64,000 nucleotides of DNA from Branchiostoma floridae (taxonomy: Eukaryota > Chordata > Leptocardii > Amphioxiformes > Branchiostomatidae): positions 12,544,043-12,608,042 of the forward strand of contig NC_049982.1 in assembly GCF_000003815.2 (NCBI RefSeq), given 5' to 3'. Of this stretch, positions 10,201-18,900 are shown piece after piece. Numbering within the stretch: the first letter of the stretch is position 1; each line of letters opens with the position of its first letter. The notes under the pieces were generated by a model, which was not told where the DNA came from, did not search any database, and saw only the letters and a program-made list of their open reading frames with translations. The position numbers and the translations under genes were made by a program.

Positions 10201-10215
10201 TTCTGCAGTCCCTAG
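1088..10215 (+). CDS. Family 1 glycoside hydrolase (lactase-like / beta-glucosidase-like), 11 exons
   Basis: Joined exons are 1088-1175, 1679-1860, 2239-2448, 2559-2819, 3114-3284, 3543-3690, 6847-6998, 7250-7383, 9117-9261, 9553-9718 and 10111-10215, all with GT-AG introns and matching phases (about 586 aa). The family hydrolyses beta-glycosides with retention of configuration. Visible GH1 landmarks are FLWGTATASFQIEGG (about 43-57, glycone-binding Gln53), YHWDLPQ (151-157, His152), TFNEP with acid/base Glu198, LSEVG with nucleophile Glu415, and DNVEW (467-471, Glu470/Trp471). The N-terminus resembles a signal peptide. The C-terminus is a short hydrophobic tail, suggesting GPI anchoring or a single membrane segment, so the enzyme probably acts outside the cell. 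Length is close to vertebrate lactase-like protein. The nucleophile motif differs from the usual TENG. An extra G at 3139-3145 shifts the frame in exon 5, so the copy is either broken or misread. The family call is firm; the exact orthologue and substrate are not known. Confidence 0.9.
1679..1860 (+). CDS. Glycosidase exon 2: N-terminal GH1 signature
   Basis: The acceptor is TTTTCCTCAG and the donor is CACAAG|GTGAGT. It encodes RDAFLSGTLPDGFLWGTATA and continues through SFQIEGGWDSGEKG, the standard GH1 N-terminal signature; the Gln in QIEGG binds the glycone in known structures. Confidence 0.92.
1949..2177. repeat. TATG/TG microsatellite in intron 2
   Basis: About 230 bp of ATGT and then GT/GTGC repeats directly before the exon 3 acceptor region. 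Long open frames through it on both strands are artefacts of the low complexity. Confidence 0.95.
2239..2448 (+). CDS. Glycosidase exon 3
   Basis: 210 bp, phase 0 at both ends. It encodes YKEDVQMHVDTGLNSYRFSL and runs to YHWDLPQKLK, which holds the active-site His-Trp pair of GH1. The acceptor is TTTTCACAG and the donor AAG|GTACGC. A partial copy lies at 4280-4351. Confidence 0.93.
2559..2819 (+). CDS. Glycosidase exon 4: acid/base glutamate
   Basis: 261 bp, phase 0 at both ends. It encodes ERYGGWVNDTLVELFENYA and continues to KYWTTFNEPWSF. The TFNEP Glu (codon 2670-2672) is the general acid/base of the family. The donor is TCG|GTAGGA. Confidence 0.93.
2921..2942. repeat. GGAGGTT...AACCTCC hairpin
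   Basis: Arms at 2923-2929 and 2936-2942 around a 6-nt loop. The same arms recur at 3711-3730 and 42834-42862, so this is probably a relic of one dispersed element family. Confidence 0.5.
3114..3284 (+). pseudogene. Glycosidase exon 5, frame broken by one extra G
   Basis: The acceptor is TGTGTTTAG and the donor AGCAG|GTACGG. It opens as IGIVISSMWG and then, after a run of seven G (3139-3145), would hit TGA. Reading the rest one base later gives EPADLHSPADRQAATNYMEF and then FFGWFANPIIGNGDYPEVMK, clear GH1 sequence that ends in the phase exon 6 needs. So exactly one base is surplus. A homopolymer error in the assembly is the simplest cause; a true allele lesion is possible. The rest of the gene shows no other break. 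Confidence 0.85.
3543..3690 (+). CDS. Glycosidase exon 6
   Basis: 148 bp. The acceptor is TATTTTGCAG and the donor CATCCG|GTAGGG. It encodes LKQNQTVSPLPEFTEEEK and then FLGINTYTARIIS; the GINTY segment matches the GH1 'GxNxY' substrate-binding strand. Confidence 0.92.
3700..3741. repeat. 20-bp palindromic insertion between 11-bp direct repeats
   Basis: GATTGGTACAA occurs at 3700-3710 and again at 3731-3741. Between them is GGAGGTTATATAACCTCCTT, which with the two preceding A is a perfect 22-bp palindrome. This looks like a minimal insertion or excision remnant with its target duplication, 10 bp inside intron 6. Confidence 0.7.
4125..4216. repeat. TG microsatellite in intron 6
   Basis: A near-pure TG tract that precedes the partial copy of exon 3, just as the tract at 1949-2177 precedes the real exon 3. 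Confidence 0.9.
4217..4351 (+). pseudogene. Partial duplicate of intron 2 end and exon 3
   Basis: About 135 bp match 2177-2310, covering the end of intron 2, the acceptor (ACACAG, intact) and the first 71 bp of exon 3. Coding changes include Asp to Gly, Arg to Gly and Ser to Pro. Similarity stops at the WPR codons. Spliced after exon 6 the frame would stay in phase but stop at TGA 4355-4357 after 25 codons. It is most likely a dead copy, though it could act as a poison or terminal exon. Confidence 0.85.
4925..5035. repeat. 111-bp MITE-like foldback element
   Basis: The ends read AGTGTCATCCTAGTT and its inverted copy AACTGGGATGACACT. The inner parts also pair (GGGCTCCTATACGCTCCCATAAC-like against GTTATGGGGAGCATAGTAGCC). 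No coding capacity. No target duplication is seen. Confidence 0.65.
5491..6562. repeat. 1.07-kb foldback element with GCGCTCTC arrays
   Basis: The outer ends CCCCCTTTCCACT and AGTGGAAAGGGGG are inverted copies. Each arm is packed with GGCGCTCTC / GAGAGCGCC repeats, densely at 5505-5630 and 6165-6550, around an AT-rich centre. Near 6361-6410 the motif CTGCTCAAAACAGTCGCG and a similar copy alternate. There is no transposase frame, so this is a non-autonomous DNA element of unknown family. Frames read through the arms (LRAPMATLAI-like) are low-complexity artefacts. Confidence 0.75.
6847..6998 (+). CDS. Glycosidase exon 7
   Basis: The acceptor is CGTACAG and the donor GAAAG|GTATGG. It encodes DNHNFASACGYMPDLMGV and then WFYMGSNIFWFAPWNIRGIL; the APW..RGIL strand is the GH1 'VPWGLRxLL' region preceding the nucleophile strand. 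Confidence 0.92.
7250..7383 (+). CDS. Glycosidase exon 8: nucleophile glutamate
   Basis: 134 bp. The acceptor is GTTTCGCAG and the donor AAGG|GTGAGC. It encodes YGYTKPFYLSEVGIGETYK; the Glu codon at 7281-7283 aligns with the GH1 nucleophile. The usual ITENG context is LSEVG here. The last G joins CG of exon 9 as Ala. Confidence 0.92.
7424..8718. mobile_element. Palindromic pair of degenerate Tc1-like transposon copies
   Basis: Arms 7424-about 8000 and about 8150-8718 are near-identical inverted copies, both ending in AACTCGGCACAAAAAGTTTG and flanked by TA (7422-7423, 8719-8720), the target of Tc1/mariner elements. Each arm reads inward as a broken Tc1-type transposase. The left arm has GGGSVMV, then RFTVIPDNLNTVRYRDTIL and QDYTARPRT (compare the family QDNARPH motif); the right arm has NAILQVLDYNAVHTE. 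Both frames contain stops and changes. This is a dead foldback composite within intron 8 of the glycosidase gene. Confidence 0.85.
8936..9002 (+). mobile_element. 46-bp retroelement 3' stub with target duplication
   Basis: AGTGGTTTTAT is repeated at 8936-8946 and 8992-9002. The sequence between ends in CTGAATAAAATCAAGTCAAG plus further TCAAG units, a short-repeat tail like that of LINE/SINE 3' ends. I read it as an extremely 5'-truncated retrotransposed copy. Confidence 0.6.
9117..9261 (+). CDS. Glycosidase exon 9
   Basis: The acceptor is TTATTTGTAG and the donor AAAAG|GTGAAG. It encodes VKLDGVDLRGFYAWTLMDN and then VEWGSGPDLAFGLYHTNF. The conserved Glu-Trp in DNVEW binds the glycone hydroxyls in GH1 enzymes. 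Confidence 0.93.
9553..9718 (+). CDS. Glycosidase exon 10
   Basis: 166 bp. The acceptor is TATATCTGCAG and the donor ACGCAG|GTACGA. It starts RSQGLYGSIARENGFPD, the end of the GH1 barrel after the 'R.PK.S' motif, then a Trp-rich post-barrel segment (WMTRQWWEWCHMDEAY) that is not part of the canonical domain. Confidence 0.9.
9738..9990. repeat. About 23-bp minisatellite in intron 10
   Basis: About ten diverged copies of a unit like ATGTCAGAAAAACAGAGACT; the central copies (9818-9920) are nearly identical and the outer ones more diverged. Confidence 0.9.
10111..10215 (+). CDS. Glycosidase exon 11: C-terminal hydrophobic tail and stop
   Basis: The acceptor is CACCCGACAG; 35 codons including TAG at 10213-10215. 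It encodes a Pro/Ser/Ala-rich stretch (PAPCPSVSTAPAAQS) and then LMFTGILGILAALVAFCSP. A small-residue spacer followed by a hydrophobic extreme C-terminus is the pattern of a GPI-attachment signal; a short membrane anchor is the alternative. Confidence 0.82.
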   Translation, partial: PAPCPSVSTAPAAQSLMFTGILGILAALVAFCSP

Positions 10216-10508
10216 TCTTACTTGTGCACGTGATGGTAGAACGTTACAAAGTCAACATTTCATCTTTTCAATTTAGATGTTTCATTTTAAGCGGAAATTT
10301 CCATACATCATAGCTCCTCTTGAATTGAAATATGGGTAGATTTTATAACAATAATTGATAAATTACTACTACTAATGTAGATGTATCTTAAGTATTTGCT
10401 TATCGCACGCGATTTAACATGTTTGGTTATAGGGAATGACTCTCATATGGTTCAAAACTAACACGTTTTGTAAGGTGTTTCTCCTTGGGCCACTCTTGTT
10501 CTTACTCT
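10216..10508 (+). other. Putative 3'UTR of the glycosidase gene
   Basis: AT-rich sequence between the stop codon and the LINE insertion. I find no AATAAA or ATTAAA here. The first AATAAA downstream on this strand is at 12626-12631, past the LINE and the gap, so the transcript end is unresolved. Confidence 0.4.
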
Positions 10509-10521
10509 TTGTTGTCAACAT

Positions 10522-11552
10522 CATCATCATCATTTGTCATCCTCTTGAGAGGTGATGCAAACGAAGTTGGCCTTCCAGAATTGCCTGTCCTTCATCGCCG
10601 TAAGAAGACCTTTCCCCTCCAGACCTGTTTCTTCCTCAATGAGCTTCTTGAGAGTTGAGCTTGGACGACCGACTCTTCTCTTAGTGTCGGGGGACCACAA
10701 CAATAATCTACCAGCTGGTTCGTTGGCTCGTGCCACGTGACCCGCAAGGCACAGCCGTCGCTGTTTCACTTTTGTAGAGACTTTTGGTAGTGGTCCGTAC
10801 AATTGTTTGTTTGTAGTATGTTTCCACCATGGACAGTTATAGACTAGACGAAGCATCCTTGTATATGTGCCATTGAGTTTTTGGGAATGTATCTTAGACA
10901 TAAGCCAAGATTCAGATCCGTACAACAGAATTGTTTCAATACATGTCTGAAAGAGTTTTGTCTTGGTTTGTTTTCTGATGGGGGATTTCCAAACTCTGTG
11001 CAATGAGTGAAGGGCACTCCATGCCAAGGCTATCCTAACATTCATATCGTGAAGACTATCGGTGAAACCACCTAAGTATTTGAAGTCGGAAACCCGCTCT
11101 ATGGAGCTGCCATCAGATGTTAAAAGTAAACTAGGAGTTGTTGGATTTAAGTGCATAAACTTTGTCTTGGAAGCATTGAGGTATAACCCTATTCTTTGGC
11201 AGGCAACTTCCACCTTAGTAAGAAGATTTTGTGCGAGTTCTATCGAATCTTCCAACAAAGCAATGTCATCGGCAAAATCTAAATCAGGTAGGGTTTCGGC
11301 CGGGTGACGTCGGCTTCGTCTGCGTCGGAGTGTTAGTCCCTCCGAGTCAGATATCGAAGACCGCAATGCATAATCGAGACATATAATGAAGAGAAAGGGT
11401 GCCAATGGGTCACCCTGAAGGACGCCTGTATTGATGCTGAATGCATCAGTTTCCCCCTCAGGAGTGATTACCACAGCAGTGGTGTCCTCATACATGGCAC
11501 GAACAGCACTTACGACATCCGGCGGAATCCCGTAAGCTTCTGTTGTCTTCTG
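10522..11552 (-). mobile_element. 5'-truncated non-LTR retrotransposon (LINE) with target duplication
   Basis: The direct repeat TTGTTGTCAACAT at 10509-10521 and 11553-11565 flanks the insert. On the - strand it starts within the reverse transcriptase and ends, right after the stop codon, in a (TGA)n trinucleotide tail. The absence of a 3'UTR and a short-repeat tail are typical of RTE-like elements; the clade is inferred. The matching target duplications point to a fairly recent insertion. Confidence 0.88.
10530..11495 (-). CDS. LINE reverse transcriptase, C-terminal part (321 aa, open)
   Basis: The frame has NTGVLQGDPLAPFLFIICLD (RT motif), then LDFADDIALLEDSIE with the catalytic Asp-Asp pair, then thumb and C-terminal segments (GSESW, RLCLAGHVAR, GRPSSTL). 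It runs to the tail with no stop. Upstream, - strand sequence to about 11540 adds in-frame RT residues (YGIPPDVVSAVRA), so the listed start is internal. The missing N-terminal endonuclease makes the copy non-autonomous. Confidence 0.9.
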   Translation of the reverse strand: MYEDTTAVVITPEGETDAFSINTGVLQGDPLAPFLFIICLDYALRSSISDSEGLTLRRRRSRRHPAETLPDLDFADDIALLEDSIELAQNLLTKVEVACQRIGLYLNASKTKFMHLNPTTPSLLLTSDGSSIERVSDFKYLGGFTDSLHDMNVRIALAWSALHSLHRVWKSPIRKQTKTKLFQTCIETILLYGSESWLMSKIHSQKLNGTYTRMLRLVYNCPWWKHTTNKQLYGPLPKVSTKVKQRRLCLAGHVARANEPAGRLLLWSPDTKRRVGRPSSTLKKLIEEETGLEGKGLLTAMKDRQFWKANFVCITSQEDDK

Positions 11553-11565
11553 TTGTTGTCAACAT

Positions 11566-12374
11566 ACAAAGTGTAATGAATGTTGTATATGTGTGGCACT
11601 TTCATGAATTGTGTACTGTACCTGTATACTAATTAGTTACTTTTTGGGAGGGTTCTCTGACCGGCTCAAAATCCACGGAACATGAGCGACATCTGGCGGA
11701 TTTTTTGAAAAATTACAACATAAAAAAAGACTCGCTGGGGGGCATGGTGTGGAGCCTGAGACTTGAACTGTACTTGAAGACCATTTGAATTGTTAAGAGT
11801 TCTGGGATGTGCTATATTTCTATAGGCTCAGAAAAGTAGCCTAGATACAATTCGTGACAAGTTCAGATGAATGTTTTAATGATACACACTTGTTATCAAA
11901 TGTGTAACTATGTCGAACTTTTCCATGTCCCCAGATACACGTTAATGTTAGCGTTAATGTTATTTGGTTTTGTTTCAACCCTCTTTGATACCAGCTACTT
12001 ACAGATCATAAACACAGAGATACCTATAACACATGTATTCGGAAGTACAAATATGTGTAATAGAATGTAACGTCGCTAGGTGACGCGCCAAACAAGTGAC
12101 GACCCGTTGCAACTTAGATTCAGTATGTATGTTCAGTACCATGAAGAGTTCGAATGATTCGTAATCAAGTCCTTTCTTTGATTGCAGTGTGCGTCTTGTA
12201 GTTAAGCAGTCATCATTTCTACAGACTTGGAATGATCCATCAAACAAACTGATTCCATGAAATGAAATGGCTGTGAACGTATATTTCAGTTTATTAATGT
12301 AATACTCTGACATGTAACAAATATGTAGAAAGATTTACCCAAGAACCTACCGCAAGGTTCTTTCCAATTCTGGC
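11566..12374. other. Intergenic sequence before the gap
   Basis: No supported gene. It ends in a small hairpin (AAGAACCT...AGGTTCTT, 12335-12362) immediately before the N run, so the gap may lie in repetitive DNA. Confidence 0.4.
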
Positions 12375-12474
12375 NNNNNNNNNNNNNNNNNNNNNNNNNN
12401 NNNNNNNNNNNNNNNNNNNNNNNNNNNNNNNNNNNNNNNNNNNNNNNNNNNNNNNNNNNNNNNNNNNNNNNNNN
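12375..12474. other. Assembly gap of 100 N
   Basis: Exactly 100 unknown bases, the conventional placeholder for a gap of unknown size. True distance across it is not known. Confidence 0.98.
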
Positions 12475-14639
12475 ACTGTCAGCGACCACCAGATGACAGA
12501 AAACGTAGCTGCGAGTAGCTCTAAGGCTTAACGATTTCTGTTATTACAACAATCTGTTACCATCTTTAATGTTATCTATCATTGTGTGATGATAATAGTG
12601 ATCACCTGTTACGGGCCGTATGTTCAATAAAGTTCCTTCCCTGCTATCTCCATCACCGCACAAGCGTAGCTAAAGTCAGTTAAAGTCTGGCGCAGTTGGT
12701 GGGTCCGTCCGTCAGTCATGGTAATGGTCCTCTCCATCTCTTCATCAACAACTAGTAGTTCATATCGCGGAGTGGTAGTCATTAGTTCCGCCCCATAACC
12801 GCCTACAATGGGCTTTCTCCCTCCGCCGTCCGGGATCTGACCCCTGTGCTCCGCGATGATTCACACCGGCCACCAGCCGCGCACGCCGCGCAGACTTCAA
12901 TTTGCCAGGACTCTTTTAATAGCCCATTTTTGTCCACTTTTTACCGCAGCCTTTTATCGTCTTCTTTTCTGGCGTTTGGACAGTAATACCCGCCATGATC
13001 TGGAGGGCTTATCAGGCGATGCGAGGCTCTTGGGGCGTGTGTTCCATTTCCACGGCCCGCAGTCGGCCGTGCTGGTGTTTTACCAGCGATCTGACACGGG
13101 GTAAATGGACACACTGCATTGCTTTTAAAGACTTAAAGGTATAACGATTTCTCTGGTCGCACAAGGTGGCCATAACTACTTGGATTAGAGTGCAAGTTTG
13201 ATAGGAGAAGTTTTCAGTCAACAATCAAGTTCAGGGACCTACACTGGTGCGTCTAACCTACCAGGAACTTACGTGGGCAAAACTACATTGACACGTCCGA
13301 CAAAAGTCGACGGGAAATATTTAATTTTCACCCAACCTCTCCGGTTTCTTGACAACCACGTTCACTCCTTTTGGTGAAACTGATATATACATTAATAAAT
13401 GAAATAGAACGGAGATCTTCAGAAGTTAAGAGATCTGTACATCAAAGGGACGCAAACGACGCCAGACCTAAATCCCTCTCTTTGAAATTTAATCTTGAAG
13501 ATATCGTCTATGTTCTTTATCAGTCCACTTTTCGCCTTTTTGTTCCATAAACTGTCACTCGATCTACTTCTCATCTGGAGTATACGAGGGTAGAGACAGT
13601 ATAAACCTGCATGGTGGAAGACCGAGGATTACACAGATGCCTTGTCGACGCCAGACAGTATCGGTTCGAAATCGGTTTGAAAGGTGTGTGTAACAAAGGT
13701 TTTCAAACCAGGACAAGGCAAATATGACATGCTTTTCGGGCGATTTTGGTCCCTGCAAAAGACAAAATGGTACTTTGAAATATGTTGAGACAACCACACA
13801 CACGCACACACACCTGTGATTGTTAAACAGGAAGTTTTTACGCGCCACTCCATGCAGTATTGCGTCATCATACCACACCACCTCAATATGCAAACCAAAG
13901 AAACATTCGATATCGACACACAAAATAAGACAGAAAATCATCCAAGTTCTGTATACAACCCGTCATTTTTCTCCACTCTGCGAACTTCCTTCCCTTCCCA
14001 GCTAGATGCCCCCCGCCGAGTCCATTATAAACGGTACGAATATACCGCAATTTCTGCGCGTCTTCCCGCTGCAGTGATGGAGTAGCCGCACCCGCCGTGG
14101 TTGGGTGCCTGCCTCCCAAATAAACATGTAGATTAGAAAAAGGGTTGACAAATCTCGACGTCGTCAAGTGAGTTCGCAACAGCGAGTTAATGAAGATTTT
14201 ACGCAAGTGCCGTCTAATGAAATGGAAAATTCTCTCGTTAATTAAGCCATCCATTCCTCCATCAGCGTGAGGGTGCCTCCTGTGTATCCCCCGGCGTGCG
14301 TTCTTGTCTATACTAATAAAGTTTCTTAACAGTGTGCCGCTGAAAGTAAGTACTTAAGACTAGCAAACACCGTCACGCGATGGATCATTTCTAAAATCTG
14401 AACCAAAAACCGATTTACAATTATACAAAAACGTCCGAATTCCAACTAACACTAGATCTCTAACAGCATATATGTACAGGACGTACATGTGTACTATATA
14501 CAATAAACACGTGGATAGATTTATTCATATAGAATGACTTTCAACGCCATAATTGCTCTACTGTGTCTCTAATTTGAAGAAGGATGGGTTCTAATATCCG
14601 TGAATTCACGTCAACTGTCTCTGGTGTATGTAGAAAGCA
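12475..14639. other. Intergenic, no supported gene
   Basis: Unique-looking sequence. An AATAAA at 12626-12631 could be a polyadenylation signal for a + strand transcript. Short open frames (for example 12856-13104 and 13883-14254) have no domain signature. Confidence 0.4.
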
Positions 14640-14652
14640 CCCCCCCCCCCCC
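14640..14652. repeat. C13 homopolymer
   Basis: Thirteen C in a row. Similar runs lie at 15771-15786, 22184-22201 and 35230-35244. Confidence 0.95.
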
Positions 14653-15770
14653 GAACCACGCCCAGACCCGAGCTAGTTCTTTTTACAAGCGGTAATGAAA
14701 GCAGCTGACAGAAGATATTGATGAAGAAGACGACTAGAGGAGTAAAATAAATGCATCCATTCAAGCAAATCCCAGAGCCCTCATTTCGGCCCGACCATTC
14801 GCCATTCCTTGTCCGGCGATATTGACTGGGAAATGAAAATAAATCGATTCCATCCCTTCTCTTGACAACTATGAATGATCTCGAACGGTTATTTTCGGCG
14901 CAGAAAGTTTCAATATTGCTGACCCCATAAACTTCTCGCTACTGCGCGGACCCGTCTGATATTTTGAAGAAATATCAATTAATTTTCATCGTCGCCGATC
15001 TGCTAAAGGGCGCCGGGAGACCAACCGACAAGCGGTAAACGCTCTAAATCCGGACAGTTAAGGACGCCTCTCCAAATGTCGCGGCATACCATTATTTATG
15101 AAGGATTCGTCCCCCAATCGGAACTTCATCAACAAAGCTGTCATCTACCCGGCGTTATCAGTAATCCCGCGCGTTATTCCAGTCATTAATTGCACTTTTG
15201 TTTCGGTGATCAAATATATCGTACCAAGTGACAAAAAGCGGGAATCTTTGCTAAGATTCGAATCGAAGCCGGACCACTGTCTCTCCCGAGCTTTTTCCCC
15301 CAATTGAAGTCTTTGTGCGTCCATGATCGCGCTGGCACCTCCACAATTAATAGCCTGTTTTATGAATCGATGGCTCATTTTGTAGCAGAATCTCTAGTGT
15401 CAGATTAAGAGAGAAGAGCGCTGAATAAGGCGATCCCAGCCATCCATCAGAGCCCGGCGGCGCGGCGTGTTCCCTTCATTGCCATGCACAGCCTGGCGGG
15501 GCGCCACTATTCGACTGGAAACCGCGTCTCTCTACCCATAAATATCCTTCCCTTGTACACCGTACATCTCCCGTTCAGCTCTTTTGTGCAAGTTATTTCT
15601 CCCATACACAGAATCAGTTGATATCATTTACTTTCATACCTGGAAAAGCAACCGTTCAGATAAAGATGAATTATTTTACTACCTTTGTGTAGAAAAATCA
15701 TTTAATGCAAATAAGGCCATGCTGATTTGATTATTTGGATGACATCCACGCGCGCTTCAATTTTTGGCCG
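14653..15770. other. Intergenic, no supported gene
   Basis: Mixed-composition unique sequence with TAATTA-type sites (14978-14984 and 15343-15349 region). It could hold regulatory elements, but nothing here is diagnostic. Confidence 0.35.
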
Positions 15771-15786
15771 CCCCCCCCCCCCCCCC
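15771..15786. repeat. C16 homopolymer
   Basis: Sixteen C in a row, nine bases before the 60-bp tandem duplication. Confidence 0.95.
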
Positions 15787-15794
15787 TCCCCTCA

Positions 15795-15914
15795 AAGTTT
15801 ACCACCATGCTGTAAACCGTACAAAGCGGTTGTAAAATGAGCAAATATGTACCGAAGTTTACCACCATGCTGTAAACCGTACAAAGCGGTTGTAAAATGA
15901 GCAAATATGTACCG
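15795..15914. repeat. Exact 60-bp tandem duplication
   Basis: Two identical 60-bp copies starting AAGTTTACCACCATGC (15795-15854 and 15855-15914), followed by a further partial repeat of AAATATGTACCG. No mismatch between copies, so the duplication is recent or an assembly artefact. Confidence 0.95.
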
Positions 15915-15928
15915 TAAATATGTACCGT

Positions 15929-18900
15929 AGATTTAAAAAAAAACATTTCGGAAAACAGTTGCTAATGTCATCGAATGACAACATCAATTCCAAGGTCAAA
16001 GAAGATGTGAAATGGAAAATTGACGAATCTATTGTGCAGTATCCCATACATCAATGTTTTTGGTCATTTGTTCATGGGGGGGCTTTTATATTCGCATCAG
16101 TTGTAATGTTCCCCAAGAATGTAATCAATACAATCAAATCAACGTGCACTAACCTAGACAAAAAGGAAAGAATTGCGAATGAGAATGAAAGAGGAAGGAA
16201 AGAAAGAAGAAAGAAATGAACTAAGACTAAAACAATACTTCTCAACGAAATTCTAACAAAATTGTGTTGACATGAAGGAAGAAAATACAAGAGATAAACT
16301 GAAGGAAGAAGATACAAAGAATGAGAATGTGGTGATAATTGTTGTGATCTAAACGAAATCACACACTGCCTAGGTGAACAGAAGAGTTCTTCTGTAGCCT
16401 TGCGTTATAAGGTAGATGTAATTTGACATATTCTCGGTGAAATGTGTGCAGTAATGAGGCGACGCGGGGAAAACCGATGGATTACTGTGTCTTTGTTCGA
16501 CGTGATTAAAACATTCATCTGCCTTCTCCTAAGCATTGTTGCACGCTGTGACGGCTTCCATTCCCCATACGGCCCATGCCGTGCTGATACCACAGACAAA
16601 TCATTCTCGTCTTGGTTCTCGCGTCTTTAGTGCGTACTTAGTCTTACATTAAGTGCACCACCTGCAAGGGCTACTACCGCCCTGTGGAGTGGAAAGTAGC
16701 AAAGCTGATTTTAGAGAGTAGAAACGGGATAGTTGGACCAGTTAATATGCTCCCATCGTGAAAAATAATGAATGCTGACTTTGAAAAACGAGAGAGCAAC
16801 CAAGAACGATGGATCGATAGCTCTTATGTATATGTAGAAGCAGAGTATATAATGTTGTACCGCAGTTTTTGTCCTCAAAAAATCCTTTCCTCCTGTGAAC
16901 ATATCTACGATGTAAGCGAACTATGAATAAATGCAGCACATACGATGGCACTAGCGTACTAAAATTGTCGTTTCGTTTAGAGTTAGTCTTAAGACTAGTG
17001 TAAACACATTCTATACTGTTCTAAACTATACTCTATTTGTTTGCTTGTCTCCTTTCGGGCATTAATTTGCAATAAACTATCAATTGCTGTGGAGGACATT
17101 TTACAACGGATATACTAAATCTTTGTTTTCGTTCCAATAAAATACTGTCTGATACAAAAGAAATATTGGACATAACGTCGTAACGTCCTGCAGTTCAATG
17201 CGAAATCAATGATGTCATAAAATGAAATAAAATTTTACGGAACTTATCTTTTGATTTCAATGAATCACCCAATTGGATATGTCCATTTGTGTGTATTGTA
17301 TACTCTTAAATTTCGCTAACAAATATAGTCTTGTGACTTTGTTTGTACGTTCTAAAGATAGCGCGTATCGATCTTCCAGTATCCACCAAAGGCGTTGTGA
17401 TGTAGTCCGGTAGGGAGAATTAGTGGAGCTAATGAATCAATTTGTTCTCATCTTCCCGCGCGACGCAAGGCAGCTTGCAGACGATAATCGCCATCTTCCC
17501 GGTACTGTGACAAACGTGGAAGACGTGAGGTATAACGAGGACGCCATAGAACAATTTTATACTATGAGAACAAAACAGGAAGGCAAGGCCAAAAAGAGAA
17601 CAACAATAACAACTCTAAACTATGTTTTCTATAGATCTAAAACAGACGATTTCCGTCACTGTAGTAGCGCCACCCACTCAGAGCTAAGTGTGTAAGGGCG
17701 TCCGAAACTGTTTCAAAGATGAGTAATGCGCACTCTGGACAGACGTTTCGTCGATAACCGTCCATGTTACTGGATGGCAGAGGATTTGTTACAATACCAG
17801 CTCACATATTTATATATGAGCATTTTGCACATATATCATCAGTTTATTGACACCTAAATACCCATTACGTGTTAGATTGTAATGTTTACAACTCAGTCAT
17901 ATGCATGAACTAAACACAGCTTTGGCAAGGGAGCAATTCCATCACGCTGATTTCTATATTGAATATAGCAAACATGCTATTTATCTCAATCAGGAAACCA
18001 AAACATCATATCTAAAATGACTGCATGTTTGAATTGTTCCCTAGATGTTGAAAGAAACGGATGTTGGAAAAGAGAGCACAGTTAGACTTAATGTTGGATG
18101 GGATCGATGCTGACCGGTGCCTAGGGTGTTGTTTTTATTAAGATTCTCTTTCAGTTCCGCCGCGTCAATAGTTCCTACGGAAGAGTGATCGCTCATGTTG
18201 TCACTCGATGTTTTACAGGGACGATTTCTCCAGATTTGCCGATGGCCTGACCTCTTGATTGAATCGTCTGTGGGTCAGAGTTAGTCTGGCATCGTTAGTA
18301 AACAGTGGTCGGCAATTGTTTGGAACTTTGTGTAACAATTAAGTGATACTACAACATCTTGACATGATGAAAACTTGATTGTAAATCTGTCTTACCTACA
18401 ACGTTTATTGTCTTTCTTTTAATTCATCTACTTTCCTTTTCTTTGTGAACTCAACATCTCGGAAACGTGGCCTGTTTGACACAAGTGCTGTACGCGCCTG
18501 CCTTGTCATTTGAAGCAGGCCTTTCCCCCTTCCCTCTAGCCGCCAAGTCTGTGATGACTTCTACCCAGTACATCAACCCAGTCATCCTCTCTCTGAATTA
18601 TCCCCCTTGAAAACTTAATATACTGTATTGAAAGCTGTAACACCTATGATAAATTACAGCGCTCCGTATGAAGCGGCTCAATACAGTTGCAACCGCACAG
18701 ATCTGACGCGTTCCATTTGTCTTCATTTAGAAATTGAGGAGTGCAACAATATTTCCTCACGTAGCAGACTCTGTCTTGTTCGGCCTAAATCCCCCAGCGG
18801 CACATCCAGAAAAGTGGTAGTGGTGAATCTTACATGTACAGAAGTATTTGACCGACCTAAACGTAGACGTGAGCGGTGAACGCATATGGTATGTTCAACT

